Below are positions 15,640-25,499 of a stretch of DNA of 56,198 nt, in pieces. Made by a program: the position numbers and the translations under genes. Under the pieces are notes generated by a model. That model saw only the letters and a list, made by a program, of their open reading frames with translations. It ran no database searches and had not been told where the DNA came from. Location of the stretch: positions 1 to 56,198 of the forward strand of contig JAEXFN010000002.1 in the NCBI GenBank assembly GCA_023400055.1, read 5' to 3'. Every line of letters begins with the position of its first letter. Position 1 is the stretch's first letter. Source of the DNA: Bacillota bacterium (GTDB lineage: Bacteria; Bacillota; UBA4882; UBA8346).

Positions 15640-17235
15640 ATGCTGGACATCCTGGTTCGTGACGGATTCATTGTGGATGGCAGCGGAAGGCGCACTTGGA
15701 AGGGCGATGTTGGGGTTCGGGACAGTAAGATTGTAATGTTGGGAGCGACGTGCGCAGCTCCGGCCCGGACCGTGATCGATGCAACCGGAAAGGTGGTTGC
15801 GCCGGGATTTATCGATCTGCATAGCCACACTGATTTAAAGGTTTTGAATGATCCAGAGGGTACCATCAAGCTTCAGCAAGGCGTGACCACTGAAATCTTT
15901 GGTAACTGTGGTTTTTCAGCCGCTCCCGTCGACTCGGAGCGGCTACAGTTATTGCAGACCTATAGCGAACCGATTATGGGCCGGCTGACCGGCCCATGGA
16001 CATGGCGGACATATGAAGAATATTTGGCGGCGTTACGAAGCAAGCGCTTCGGGCACCATGTCGGTGGCTATGTGGGCAACGGCGCGTTGCGGATTGCGGT
16101 GAAAGGGTTTGCGGCGGGTTCACTAAGCCGCCCGGAGCTGGAAGAAGTAAAGAATCTGTTGGATGGGGCTTTGAACGCCGGCGCCCTTGGGCTTTCGCTC
16201 GGGCTGATGTATGTTCCAGAGAATTATTACAGCCTTTCCGAGTTAGTGGAGATCTGCGGTGTGCTTAAAAAGCACGGCGCTATATTGGTAGCGCATATGC
16301 GGGGCGAGGGCAACAGTCTGCTGCGATCCATCCGAGAAGTGTTGGACATCGCCGAGCGGGCGGAAGTGTCCTTGCATATCAGCCACTTGAAAGCCGCCGG
16401 CAAGAATAACTGGGGGGCAACCTGCTCAGCGGCCATCGATTTGGTGGAGGAGGCACGCGGCCGGGGCCTGGATGTTACCTGCGATGTTTATCCGTACACT
16501 GCCGGCTCCTCGACACTGACCAGTCTGTTGCCCCCTTGGGCGTTAGAAGGCGGGGTTCGCCGGGCCATTCAACGGGTGGCTGATCCAGCGCAACGTCGGC
16601 GGGTTCTGACCGAATTGAGCCATGAAGCGGACGATTGGGATAATTTGGTTTACCCCACGGGTTGGGATAAGGTGGTGGTAAGCTCGGTAGGAAGCACCAT
16701 CAATCAGTCGCTGGTTGGGAAGAGTATGGCGGAGATCGCCTCGATTCGCGGGACAGAACCGGCCGCAGTCGCTCTGGATCTTCTGGCGGAGGAGGATGGC
16801 AACGTGGCGATCGTCTTTTTCCATATGGCAGAGGACGATATGATTCGCATCATGAAGCTGCCCTATTCCTTCATCATCTCCGATTCCCTGTATTCGACGA
16901 GCGGATTGCCACACCCGCGATTATACGGCACGTTTCCCAGAGTATTCGCCAGATACGTACGCGATCAAAAGGTGTTGACACTGGAAGAAGCGGTTCGTAA
17001 GGTAACCGCATTACCGGCGCAACGCCTGGAGCTACAGTCGATCGGCCGTCTGGAGTTGGGCTACGCCGCGGATATCACCATCTTTGATCCGGCGACCATT
17101 CAGGACCAGGCCACCTATACCCGGCCGGAACAATACCCGGCGGGCATCGATTGGGTGCTGGTCGGCGGGGTCGTCGCCAATCAGTTCGGGAAATTGACCG
17201 GAGTCCGCAACGGCCGTTTGCTGACGAGCCGGTAA
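15640..17235 (+). CDS. D-aminoacylase (N-acyl-D-amino-acid deacylase)
   Basis: Zinc amidohydrolase that removes acyl groups from N-acyl-D-amino acids. In 531 residues it has the metal motif HSHTD (61-65), Cys90 in IFGNCGFS matching the metal-bridging Cys of known D-aminoacylases, and later LHISHLKAAG, plus the C-terminal GYAADITIFDPATI typical of amidohydrolases. The small N- and C-terminal beta domains are both present. Placed between a D-amino-acid PLP enzyme and sugar hydrolases, it suggests the imported compound contains N-acylated D-amino acids, as in N-acetylmuramoyl peptides or modified glycopeptides (inference). Confidence 0.93.
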   Translation: MLDILVRDGFIVDGSGRRTWKGDVGVRDSKIVMLGATCAAPARTVIDATGKVVAPGFIDLHSHTDLKVLNDPEGTIKLQQGVTTEIFGNCGFSAAPVDSERLQLLQTYSEPIMGRLTGPWTWRTYEEYLAALRSKRFGHHVGGYVGNGALRIAVKGFAAGSLSRPELEEVKNLLDGALNAGALGLSLGLMYVPENYYSLSELVEICGVLKKHGAILVAHMRGEGNSLLRSIREVLDIAERAEVSLHISHLKAAGKNNWGATCSAAIDLVEEARGRGLDVTCDVYPYTAGSSTLTSLLPPWALEGGVRRAIQRVADPAQRRRVLTELSHEADDWDNLVYPTGWDKVVVSSVGSTINQSLVGKSMAEIASIRGTEPAAVALDLLAEEDGNVAIVFFHMAEDDMIRIMKLPYSFIISDSLYSTSGLPHPRLYGTFPRVFARYVRDQKVLTLEEAVRKVTALPAQRLELQSIGRLELGYAADITIFDPATIQDQATYTRPEQYPAGIDWVLVGGVVANQFGKLTGVRNGRLLTSR

Positions 17236-17271
17236 AAAAACTGCCGATGGTAGAGGTTGGAGCGATGTTGG

Positions 17272-18573
17272 ATGCGACAGTTAAAAATCGCCGTGATTGG
17301 CGCCGGCAGTACCTATACGCCGGAGCTAATCAACGGGTTTATCGTGCGGCACGCGGAACTTCAAGTAACCGCCTTTTACTTGATGGATATCGACCCGGGG
17401 AAGCTTAGCATCGTGGCGGGCCTGGTTCAAAGGATGCTGACCGCTGCGGATTACGGTGCGCGGGTGGTTCTTACCGAGAGTCTCGATGAAGCCATCGTCG
17501 ATGCCGATTACGTCATTGCCCAGATCCGGGTCGGAAAGCTGGACGCCCGGATCCGTGACGAGAAGATTCCGTTGCAATTCGGACTGCTGGGCCAGGAAAC
17601 GACCGGGGCCGGTGGCATGATGAAGGCCTTGCGGACCATTCCGGTAATCATGGACATCGCCGAGCGGATGAAACGTCTGGCGCCCCGGGCCTGGCTGATC
17701 AATTTCTCCAATCCGTCGGGATTGGTGGCCGAGGCGGTGCTCAACACTATCGGCGGCAAGCTGATCGGGCTCTGCAACGGGCCCATCAATATGGTGCGGG
17801 AAGTTAAGGCACTTTTGCCCGACGGAACCCGGTATTTTGACTACGATTTCGTCGGATTGAACCATTTGTGCTGGATCACCGCGGTCTACGCCGACGGCAA
17901 GGATGTTTTGCAGGAGCAGCTCCGAAGCGGCCTAAGTGTCAAGGGACTGCAAAATATCCCCCAGATGAAATACGATGCCGCCTTATTGCAGGCGACCGGG
18001 GGTATTCCCATCTCCTACCTGAACTATTACTATTTCCGGGATGAGCAGGTGAAAAAGTGCCAGCAGGCCGCCAAGACCCGTGGCGAGATCTGCAAGGATA
18101 TCGAAGCAGAGTTGATCCAAAAGTACCAGTCCCCTGATCTGAAGGAATGCCCGCCGGAGTTGGCCAAAAGAGGGGGCGCCCTCTATTCGGAGGCCGCGGT
18201 CTCGATCATCAATGCCATCGAAAACGACAAAAACGAGGTTCATGTGGTGGATGTCCGAAATCAGGGCGCCTATGCGTTCATGGATCCCGACGATGTGGTC
18301 GAAGTAAAGTGCCGGATCAACAAAGAGGGCGCAACTCCAATCAAGTTCGAAGGGTTTGCCAATCCCTTCATCATCGGTCTGATGCGGGTCGTCAAAGCTT
18401 ATGAGAAGCTGGCTGCCCGGGCAGCAGTGCATGGCGACTATCAGGCGGCATTGGCGGCGCTGCTGGTTCATCCGCTGATCGGCGATTATTTCAAGGCCAA
18501 GGGCGTGCTCGATGCGATGCTGGAGGCGAACCGGGAATTCCTGCCGCAATTCTTCCCGGAGAAGACCGAGTGA
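17272..18573 (+). CDS. glycoside hydrolase family 4 (6-phospho-beta-glucosidase-like)
   Basis: NAD- and Mn-dependent glycosidase of 433 residues. The Rossmann motif IAVIGAGSTYTPEL opens the protein. Metal ligands are Cys168 in CNGPIN and His198 in GLNHLCW. CN-x-P-I is the signature of the beta-glucosidase branch of GH4 rather than the alpha branch (CHS). GH4 enzymes often act on 6-phosphosugars, but there is no PTS here, so an unphosphorylated or kinase-phosphorylated disaccharide is possible. I chose ATG 17272 with GGAG at 17259-17262 over TTG 17257. Its stop overlaps the next gene's start. Confidence 0.92.
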   Translation: MRQLKIAVIGAGSTYTPELINGFIVRHAELQVTAFYLMDIDPGKLSIVAGLVQRMLTAADYGARVVLTESLDEAIVDADYVIAQIRVGKLDARIRDEKIPLQFGLLGQETTGAGGMMKALRTIPVIMDIAERMKRLAPRAWLINFSNPSGLVAEAVLNTIGGKLIGLCNGPINMVREVKALLPDGTRYFDYDFVGLNHLCWITAVYADGKDVLQEQLRSGLSVKGLQNIPQMKYDAALLQATGGIPISYLNYYYFRDEQVKKCQQAAKTRGEICKDIEAELIQKYQSPDLKECPPELAKRGGALYSEAAVSIINAIENDKNEVHVVDVRNQGAYAFMDPDDVVEVKCRINKEGATPIKFEGFANPFIIGLMRVVKAYEKLAARAAVHGDYQAALAALLVHPLIGDYFKAKGVLDAMLEANREFLPQFFPEKTE

Positions 18574-19556
18574 TGGCCCGATTTGTGCTCGGCGTCGACG
18601 GCGGCACGACCAAAACCCATTGCGCTTTGTTTGACACCGACGGGAAGCGGGTCGATTTCCTGTCGTTCGGCCCCACCAACCATGAGCGTCTGGCCGGTTC
18701 ATTTGACGAGCTGGAGGAGAAACTGCGCGAACTGGTCCGGGAGATCCTGGGTCGCAATCAACTGGTCAGCGCCGATCTGGCCGCCAGCGTCTTCGGGCTC
18801 TCGGGGGTCGACGCCCGCTTTCAGCGGGACAGGATCGCCCAAATCCTCCGGAATATCGGGTTCGGCCACTTTATCCTTTGCAACGACGCATATCTCGGGG
18901 TGAAGGCCGGCAGCCGGAGCGGCGTGGGAATCGGGGTGATCAACGGCACCGGCTGCTCGGTCTGCGGCATCGATCCGGCCGGGGGGATGCTGCAGCTGAA
19001 TGGGCAAGGCGAGATCACCGGCGAACCGGGCGGCGGCGGCTACTTGGGCAGTCGCGCTACCCAGGCGGCTTACAATTTTCTTTTTCGGGGCGGTCCGGCT
19101 ACCCGGATCACCGATCTTTTGTGGCAACGGTTGGCGGTCCGTTCTAAGTATGAACTCGTGGACTGCCTGCGGGAAAAGATGGAATATCAGGGATTGCGCC
19201 TGGCGGATCTGGCGCCGGTGGTGTTTCAGGCCGCCAATGACGGAGATGGGGTGGCCCTGGCGATCCTCGAAACCATGGGCACGGAGATCGCCGCCTCGGT
19301 CAACGGGGTCATCCGGGAACTGGCTTTCCCCCCGGACCAGCCGTTGGATATCATATTGGCCGGCTCGATCGCTGTCAAGGGAGAAAATCCGGCGGCTTTA
19401 ACCCGGTTTCAGTGCGAAGTGCGCGCCGCCCAACCCGGCCGCGCGCTGAATTTTACCGTATTGAACCATTCTCCGGTCGCCGGGGCGGTGGTTTGGGCTT
19501 TGCAAGAGGTAAGGCGAGATAATGCCTTATATGACCAAGTGGTGGCGCAGTTATAA
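18573..19556 (+). CDS. N-acetylglucosamine kinase-like (BadF/BadG) ATPase
   Basis: ASKHA-fold sugar kinase of 327 residues. The phosphate-1 motif GVDGGTTKTHCALF is at the N-terminus. The central INGTGCSVCG and the glycine-rich GEPGGGGYLGSRA are typical of the BadF/BadG/BcrA/BcrD family that includes GlcNAc kinase. ATG 18573 overlaps the GH4 stop (TGATG). Together with a GH20 hexosaminidase in the same operon, phosphorylation of free GlcNAc or a related amino sugar is the best guess. nagA and nagB genes are not in the window. Confidence 0.85.
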   Translation: MARFVLGVDGGTTKTHCALFDTDGKRVDFLSFGPTNHERLAGSFDELEEKLRELVREILGRNQLVSADLAASVFGLSGVDARFQRDRIAQILRNIGFGHFILCNDAYLGVKAGSRSGVGIGVINGTGCSVCGIDPAGGMLQLNGQGEITGEPGGGGYLGSRATQAAYNFLFRGGPATRITDLLWQRLAVRSKYELVDCLREKMEYQGLRLADLAPVVFQAANDGDGVALAILETMGTEIAASVNGVIRELAFPPDQPLDIILAGSIAVKGENPAALTRFQCEVRAAQPGRALNFTVLNHSPVAGAVVWALQEVRRDNALYDQVVAQL

Positions 19557-19577
19557 CCGGAAGAAGGAGCGAAGGCG

Positions 19578-20390
19578 ATGTTGTGGGAAGATTTGCGCGC
19601 GGATCAGTTTGAAATGGCCCGGCTGGCGACGGCGGGGACCTGTATCGTGCCGTTGGGGGTCATCGAAAAGCATGGCGGGCATCTGCCGCTGGGGACCGAT
19701 CTCTTCATCGGGCGGGGAGTGGCGCTCGCGGCGGCCGCCCGGGAACCGGCGGTAGTCTTTCCCCCTTATTATTTCGGCCAAATCGCCGAAGCCCGGCATG
19801 TGCCGGGGACCATCTCCATCGACCACGCTCTGATGTTCCGGTTGCTGGAGAACGTGTTGGACGAGATCGCCCGGAACGGCTTTCATAAGATCATCCTATT
19901 GAACGCGCACGGCGGGAACAGCCATTTCCTCAATTATTTTATCCAGAGTACTTTGCAGCGAGATTCCGGCTATGCGGTCTACGGCATCAATCTGATGGCG
20001 GACGGCCCGGAATTGATCCGCCGGAAGCAGGCGATTCTGGGCTCCGATGACCTGGGTGATCACGCGGGCAACTATGAAACGGCGCTGGTGATGGCTTTGC
20101 GGCCGGAGCTGGTCGTCATGGACCAAGTCGAGCGGGACGAGATCGAGAGCCGGGGCCGGCTGGATCATTTCAAGGACCCGGCGACCGACCTGAAAAATAT
20201 CTACACCGGCATCTGGTGGTATGCCGATCATCCGACGCACTTCGCGGGCGACCCTTCGGCGGCCTCGGCGGATAAGGGCAACGCATTGCTGGAGCTGCTG
20301 GCCGAAGAAACCGCCCAAAAAATCAGAATCATTAAGGAAGACGGCGTCACTCAGGAGCTTTTTAAAGAATTTTTCGAGCAGAGTCGCTGA
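19578..20390 (+). CDS. creatininase-family amidohydrolase
   Basis: Metal-dependent amidohydrolase of 270 residues. Family motifs are VIEKHGGHLPLGTD (metal His and Asp), ILLNAHGGNSHF and DHAGNYETALVMALRP. The family includes creatinine amidohydrolase, FAPy deformylase and mycofactocin MftE, so the activity cannot be read from sequence alone. In this operon it may open a cyclic amide or lactam formed from an amino sugar or amino acid, for example an anhydro-muropeptide-type lactam (speculative). ATG 19578 follows AAGGAGCGAAGGCG. Confidence 0.87.
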   Translation: MLWEDLRADQFEMARLATAGTCIVPLGVIEKHGGHLPLGTDLFIGRGVALAAAAREPAVVFPPYYFGQIAEARHVPGTISIDHALMFRLLENVLDEIARNGFHKIILLNAHGGNSHFLNYFIQSTLQRDSGYAVYGINLMADGPELIRRKQAILGSDDLGDHAGNYETALVMALRPELVVMDQVERDEIESRGRLDHFKDPATDLKNIYTGIWWYADHPTHFAGDPSAASADKGNALLELLAEETAQKIRIIKEDGVTQELFKEFFEQSR

Positions 20391-20438
20391 GTTTCGTAGT
20401 AACGATAACAGCCGGCAAGGCTGCGGGAGGCTTTATAA

Positions 20439-22901
20439 ATGATGAAGCTGGAATTGGATGGCACATGGCGGATGCGCCGCACCGATCAATCGGAATGGCT
20501 GGCCGCCACGGTGCCGGGATCGGTCTTCAACGATTTGCTTGCGGCGGGCCGGATCGCCGATCCGTTTTACCGCGACAATGAAGACCAGGCCAAGGAGATC
20601 GCGGCCTATGATTATGAATATGAACGCCAGTTTCAGGTGGACCGGGCCGTTTTGGACAGCGACAAGGTGCTGTTGGTTTGTGAGGGGCTGGACACCTTCA
20701 CCGAAATCACAGTAAATAACCGTCATCTGGCGGCCACCGATAATATGTTCCGCCGCTACGAGCTGGATGTGAAGGGCCTCCTGGAGCCGGGGACCAATGT
20801 CATTCGCATCATCGTCCGTTCACCGCTTCGCTACATCGAGGCGAAAGACCGGGAGCAGCCGCTGTATCACGCTACCGGCTCGATGGCCGGTTATCCCTAT
20901 CTCCGCAAAGCCCATTATATGTTCGGCTGGGACTGGGGTCCGCAGATTCCCGACGCCGGAATCTGGCGCTCGATGGCCATCTGCGCTTATCAGGACGCCC
21001 GCATCGAGGATATCTATATCACTCAGGAGCATCAGGCCGATCGTGTCGACCTCGATATCCGGGTCCGGTTGCGGAAATGGAGCGACGCCCCTTGCCGGAT
21101 CGGCGTCCAGCTGATCGCGCCAACCGGCGAACGTACCAGCGTCGCGCTGGACGCGGCGGGGGAGGAGAATCACCTGCGGATGACTGTCGCCGATCCCCGG
21201 AAATGGTGGCCCAATGGCTACGGCGAGCAGCCGCTCTACCGAGTGGAGGTAGTGCTGCGGCAGGACGGCACGGTCCTGGAGGAACGGCATTGCCGGATCG
21301 GTCTGCGGACCTTGCGGCTGAAACGCGCCGCCGACCAGTGGGGCGAGACCTTTGAGTTCGAGGTGAACGGAGTCTCCATCTTCGCCATGGGCGCCAACTA
21401 CATCCCCGAGGATAACCTGCTGGCGCGTTGTACGCCACAACGGACCGAGCAGCTGATCAAGGATTGCGTGGCGGCCAATTTCAACTGCATCCGGGTCTGG
21501 GGTGGCGGCGTCTATCCGGCCGACGAGTTCTTCGATTGCTGCGACCAGTACGGCCTCATCGTCTGGCACGATCTGATGTTCGCCTGTGCGATGTATCAAG
21601 TGACCCCGGAGTTTGCCGCGAGCATTCGCCGGGAAGTCACCGATAACATCCGGCGCATCCGGCAGCACGCCTGTTTGGGAATGTGGTGCGGTAACAACGA
21701 GCTGGAGTGGTTCTGGACTGGCAAATTCAAGGATAAACCGGCCAGGCAGCAACACGATTATGTAAAACAGTTCCAGGAGCTGCTGCCGGAAGTGGTCGCG
21801 GCCGAGGACCCGAACACCTCCTATTGGCCGTCCTCGCCCTCCTCGGGCGGCTGGTTCGACAATCCCAATGATGAGAACCGGGGTGACGTCCATTACTGGG
21901 ATGTCTGGCACGGCCTGAAACCCTTCACCGCCTACCGCGACTTTTACTTCCGGTTCACGTCGGAGTTCGGGTTCCAGTCCTTTCCCTGCCTGAAGACGGT
22001 GGAATCTTTCACCCTGCCGCAGGATCGCAACATCTTCTCCTATGTCATGGAGAAGCATCAGAAGAATCCGGCGGCCAACGGCAAGATCCTCTACCATATC
22101 TCGGACAATTTCAAATATCCCAAGGATCTGGACTCCTTGCTCTATGCCTCTCAGGTCCTGCAGGGCGAGGCCATGAAATACGGCGTCGAGCACTGGCGGC
22201 GGAACCGGGGCCGCTGCATGGGGACGATCTACTGGCAGCTCAACGATTGCTGGCCGGTCGCCTCCTGGGCTAGCATCGATTATTACGGCCGTTGGAAGGC
22301 CTTGCATTACTTCGCGAAACGGTTCTATGCGCCGATCCTGGCGTCGGCCTGTGAAAACGGCGCCAAGGTCGACCTCTATGTCAACAACGATACCCTGGCC
22401 GCGATCCGGGGCCGTTTGGACTGGAAGCTGCTGCACAACGGCTCCGGCGCCGTGCTGGCGGAGGGTGGAGCCGACCTATCGGTCGGGCCGCTCCGGGCCG
22501 AATGCTGCCTGCAGCTGGATTTCGAACCGGCGCTGCCCGACCAGGCGGCCCGGATGAATGTCTATCTGGTCTACTCCCTCATTGTGGGCGGGACTCCGGT
22601 GGGGGCGGGGACGGTATTGTTCGTCAAGCCCAAACACTTCGAACTCCAAGATCCGCGGATCCAGTGGGAAGTCGAAGCGGCGGACGGCCAATATACCTGC
22701 CGGCTCCGGGCCGAGTCGCTCGCCAAGTATGTCGAGCTGGACAGCGCGGCGTTCGACTGCCGCTTCAGCGATAATTACTTCGACCTCTGGCCGGGCGAGA
22801 CGCGGCGCATCGTCATCGATCGGGCCAGTCTGCCCTCGGGGACCGGCCTGGCCGAGTTGCGGGAGGGCCTGAAGGTCCGCAGTTTGTTTGATATCGCCTA
22901 A
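20439..22901 (+). CDS. beta-mannosidase (glycoside hydrolase family 2)
   Basis: Exo-acting enzyme that removes terminal beta-linked mannose. The 820-residue protein has the GH2 order: N-terminal sugar-binding jelly roll, immunoglobulin-like domain, TIM barrel and C-terminal domains. The acid/base is Glu421 in CGNNELEW, and the nucleophile is Glu509 in TSEFGFQS, both in the beta-mannosidase versions of the motifs. HYMFGWDWGPQIPDAGIWR is another strong family signature. There is no signal peptide, so it acts in the cytoplasm after import. Paired with the GH20 enzyme it could dismantle a Man-beta-GlcNAc disaccharide. ATG 20442 is an alternative start. Confidence 0.94.
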   Translation: MMKLELDGTWRMRRTDQSEWLAATVPGSVFNDLLAAGRIADPFYRDNEDQAKEIAAYDYEYERQFQVDRAVLDSDKVLLVCEGLDTFTEITVNNRHLAATDNMFRRYELDVKGLLEPGTNVIRIIVRSPLRYIEAKDREQPLYHATGSMAGYPYLRKAHYMFGWDWGPQIPDAGIWRSMAICAYQDARIEDIYITQEHQADRVDLDIRVRLRKWSDAPCRIGVQLIAPTGERTSVALDAAGEENHLRMTVADPRKWWPNGYGEQPLYRVEVVLRQDGTVLEERHCRIGLRTLRLKRAADQWGETFEFEVNGVSIFAMGANYIPEDNLLARCTPQRTEQLIKDCVAANFNCIRVWGGGVYPADEFFDCCDQYGLIVWHDLMFACAMYQVTPEFAASIRREVTDNIRRIRQHACLGMWCGNNELEWFWTGKFKDKPARQQHDYVKQFQELLPEVVAAEDPNTSYWPSSPSSGGWFDNPNDENRGDVHYWDVWHGLKPFTAYRDFYFRFTSEFGFQSFPCLKTVESFTLPQDRNIFSYVMEKHQKNPAANGKILYHISDNFKYPKDLDSLLYASQVLQGEAMKYGVEHWRRNRGRCMGTIYWQLNDCWPVASWASIDYYGRWKALHYFAKRFYAPILASACENGAKVDLYVNNDTLAAIRGRLDWKLLHNGSGAVLAEGGADLSVGPLRAECCLQLDFEPALPDQAARMNVYLVYSLIVGGTPVGAGTVLFVKPKHFELQDPRIQWEVEAADGQYTCRLRAESLAKYVELDSAAFDCRFSDNYFDLWPGETRRIVIDRASLPSGTGLAELREGLKVRSLFDIA

Positions 22902-22902
22902 A

Positions 22903-22945
22903 AGCGTTGTGATAAATCCTAACCGAATCCGGATTGGGGAGCGAC
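22903..22945 (-). repeat. short hairpin repeat, copy 3 (diverged, minus strand)
   Basis: Read on the minus strand this is CCCCAATCCGGATTCGG, then TTAGG, then ATTTATCACAACGCTTTT. The tail matches TTTATCACAACACTTCTA of the copy at 44262-44322, and a hairpin precedes it as in the other copies. It lies between the GH2 and GH20 genes but is oriented against them. Confidence 0.4.
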
Positions 22946-23023
22946 TCGACCCAGTGGTTTTAAACGTCTGGAATAACGTCCACAGTGCATATCGATTAGG
23001 GGAATCAGAAGGGGCGGGGTGAT

Positions 23024-24901
23024 ATGAACGGGAGGCTTCTTCCGCATCCGCAAAGCATGGCCGAGTTGCCCGGCACGTTTCGCTTCCGGCCGGAGATGTG
23101 GTTCCTTTTGGATGTCGCTTGCCCCGGCAACTTTTTGGAAACGGCGCTGTCGCTCCGGCAAGAAGTGGTCCAAACGACCGGAATCAGGCTGGCGCTCAGC
23201 CGAACCTTTGCCGACCGGAACCAGCCGTGCGGCGTCGTCCTGAGGTTGGACGGAGGAGCGCCGGAATCGTATACCCTGCGGATCGAACCGGCAGCAGTGG
23301 TGATTGCCGGAGCGGACGCGGCCGGACTCTTTTACGGCGTTCAAACCTTGCGGCAACTGCTGCGGCTCGAGGGCGGAGAGCTGGCCTGCCGGGAGATCGC
23401 GGATTATCCGGGCTTCCGCTATCGCGGCTTCCTGCACGATGTGACCCGCGGCAAGGTGCCGACCCTGGCCACCCTGAAAGAGCTGGCGGAGCGGATCGCC
23501 TTTTATAAATTGAACCAGCTCCAGTTATATATCGAGCATAGCTTCGCCTTTAAAAACCAGGCCGAGGTCTGGATGGGGCAGGACCCGATCACTGCCGAGG
23601 AGATCCTGTTGCTGGATGCCTATTGCCGGGAGCGCCATATCGAACTGGTGCCGTGCCTGTCGACTTTCGGCCATCTCTATCAGGTGTTGCGGACCCAATC
23701 CTTCGGAGAGCTCAATGAACTGCCCGCGGATACGCGGGACTATTCCTGGATCGACCGCCAGCACCATCATACGCTGGATGTCTCTAATCCGGGGAGCATC
23801 CGGTTGGTCAAGGCGATGATCGATGAGTTTATCCCGTTATTTACTTCCGACAAGTTCAACATCTGCTGCGACGAGACCTTCGACCTCGGCGCGGGCAAGA
23901 ACAAGGACCTGGCCGGCAGAGTCGGCAAGGGCCGGCTGTACGTCGACTTTTTAAAACAGATTGTCGCCTATGTCCAGGGCTATGGCAAGCAGGTTTTATT
24001 TTGGGGCGATATGATTCTGAACCATGCCGAATTATTGCCGGAGCTCCCGCCGGACGTGGTCGCCCTGAACTGGAACTACAGCGCCGCGGCTACTCCCGAG
24101 GGGACTCGGCTCTTCGCCGCGCACGGCATCCCGCAGTATGTCTGTCCCGCGGTCGACGCCTGGGACCGGCTGATCGGCAATCTGGAAGGGTCGTTCCGCA
24201 ACATCGCCAGGATGGCCGGCTACGGCCGGGAATATCAGGCCTTGGGCATGCTCAATACCGACTGGGGCGATCACGGCCATATCCAGCCGCTGGCGGCGTC
24301 GATCCCCGGCATGATCTATGGAGCGGCCTTCGCCTGGAATCCGGCCGAGCCGCGGACTCAGCCGGAATTGGGAGCGGCCATCGCCCGGATCGAATTCGGC
24401 GACTCCTCCGGGCAGTTGCTGGAGATCTTGAACGATATTTCCCGGAAAGCCCCGGTAACCTGGTGTGACATTGACATCTGGTATGAAAAGCGGCTCGGCC
24501 AAACTTGGGGCTGGGAGATATTGCGCAAGAACGTCTCCGGATGGTCCGGCCGGGCATTGGCCGACGGCTATGCGGCGGCCCAGAGAGGCGCCGAACAGAT
24601 CGCCGCTTTGACGGGCCGGGTGCCGGAAGCGCGGCAGCTGGATCTGCGCGAGTTGCAGCTGGCCGCGCGCGGCACGGCGCTCTTTCAAGCGCTCGGGGTC
24701 TGGATCAAGAGCGCCGCGGAGGAGGAAATCCCCGCGCAGGTAATTCTCAGCCCCGGAGAACTGGCGGAGGCTTTCGAAAAATGGTTTGGCGAGTATGCCG
24801 AACTTTGGCGCGCTCGGAACAAGGAGAGCGAGCTGTACCGGATCCGGGAGTTTCTGGCCGGAATCTGCCGGGTGCTGCGGAGCAACTTTGGAAACGGATG
24901 A
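23024..24901 (+). CDS. glycoside hydrolase family 20 beta-N-acetylhexosaminidase
   Basis: Releases terminal beta-linked GlcNAc or GalNAc by substrate-assisted catalysis. The 625 residues comprise an N-terminal GH20b-like domain (about 1-120), a TIM barrel beginning near YPGFRYRGFLHDVTRGKVP and a helical C-terminal extension. The catalytic pair is Asp283-Glu284 in FNICCDETFDLG; the usual HxGGDE is altered just before the DE, a variant seen in distant GH20 members. WGDH near residue 420 helps line the site. There is no signal peptide, so action is cytoplasmic. Last gene of the island; an intrinsic terminator follows at 25053. Confidence 0.87.
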   Translation: MNGRLLPHPQSMAELPGTFRFRPEMWFLLDVACPGNFLETALSLRQEVVQTTGIRLALSRTFADRNQPCGVVLRLDGGAPESYTLRIEPAAVVIAGADAAGLFYGVQTLRQLLRLEGGELACREIADYPGFRYRGFLHDVTRGKVPTLATLKELAERIAFYKLNQLQLYIEHSFAFKNQAEVWMGQDPITAEEILLLDAYCRERHIELVPCLSTFGHLYQVLRTQSFGELNELPADTRDYSWIDRQHHHTLDVSNPGSIRLVKAMIDEFIPLFTSDKFNICCDETFDLGAGKNKDLAGRVGKGRLYVDFLKQIVAYVQGYGKQVLFWGDMILNHAELLPELPPDVVALNWNYSAAATPEGTRLFAAHGIPQYVCPAVDAWDRLIGNLEGSFRNIARMAGYGREYQALGMLNTDWGDHGHIQPLAASIPGMIYGAAFAWNPAEPRTQPELGAAIARIEFGDSSGQLLEILNDISRKAPVTWCDIDIWYEKRLGQTWGWEILRKNVSGWSGRALADGYAAAQRGAEQIAALTGRVPEARQLDLRELQLAARGTALFQALGVWIKSAAEEEIPAQVILSPGELAEAFEKWFGEYAELWRARNKESELYRIREFLAGICRVLRSNFGNG

Positions 24902-25052
24902 TCGAATGAGGCGCTTCTAGAAATGGGGCAAACGGGATCCCGGTTTGATTTTCTAAAACCGACAAATAAATCCGTTTCGGATGAAACTAAAATTGCAACC
25001 CGACGTTATGATCCAATGTGAACTCAAACTTTTCACTTTCACCCCCTTTTTT

Positions 25053-25092
25053 ACCCGGCGCTTGATTTTTCAATCAAATGCCGGGTTTTTTT
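25053..25092 (+). terminator. intrinsic terminator after the glycan island
   Basis: ACCCGGC (25053-25059) pairs with GCCGGGT (25080-25086), with a second inner stem TTGAT...ATCAA, followed by a run of T. It lies 150 bp after the GH20 stop. The rest of 24902-25499 holds no gene: it is AT-rich from about 25190 to 25390, with small palindromes (GTAAATTTAC near 25234, ACCATATGGT near 25254) that could be operator sites, but I can assign no promoter. Confidence 0.8.
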
Positions 25093-25499
25093 ATCGAAGG
25101 CCGCAATCATCGCAGAAGTCGTTCCGGGAGCGGTGCGGCTATTTTTGAAACAAATGATGGAATCGTATCGATTTAACGATCTCGAATCGATATTGATTTA
25201 AACTTTGGGATTTCTTTTGAAAACAATTAATTTGTAAATTTACATAAACGAATACCATATGGTAATATAAAAATTATTAAACAATGTATCACGTCACGCT
25301 CGATGCAACACCGTTTAGCCACTCAAATCTGCTGCTAGAATAACGGCCTTTTAGCGCTTTTTTATCGATAAACCATCATGATTAAAAATCGTTGCCGATT
25401 AAAAAAATCAGCGGGAACGTTCCGGCGATCCGGTGGGACGAGGATCGAATGAGCGGGGATGGCCGGCGGGAAAGCCGCCCCGCGGCCCGGTCTCGTTTC

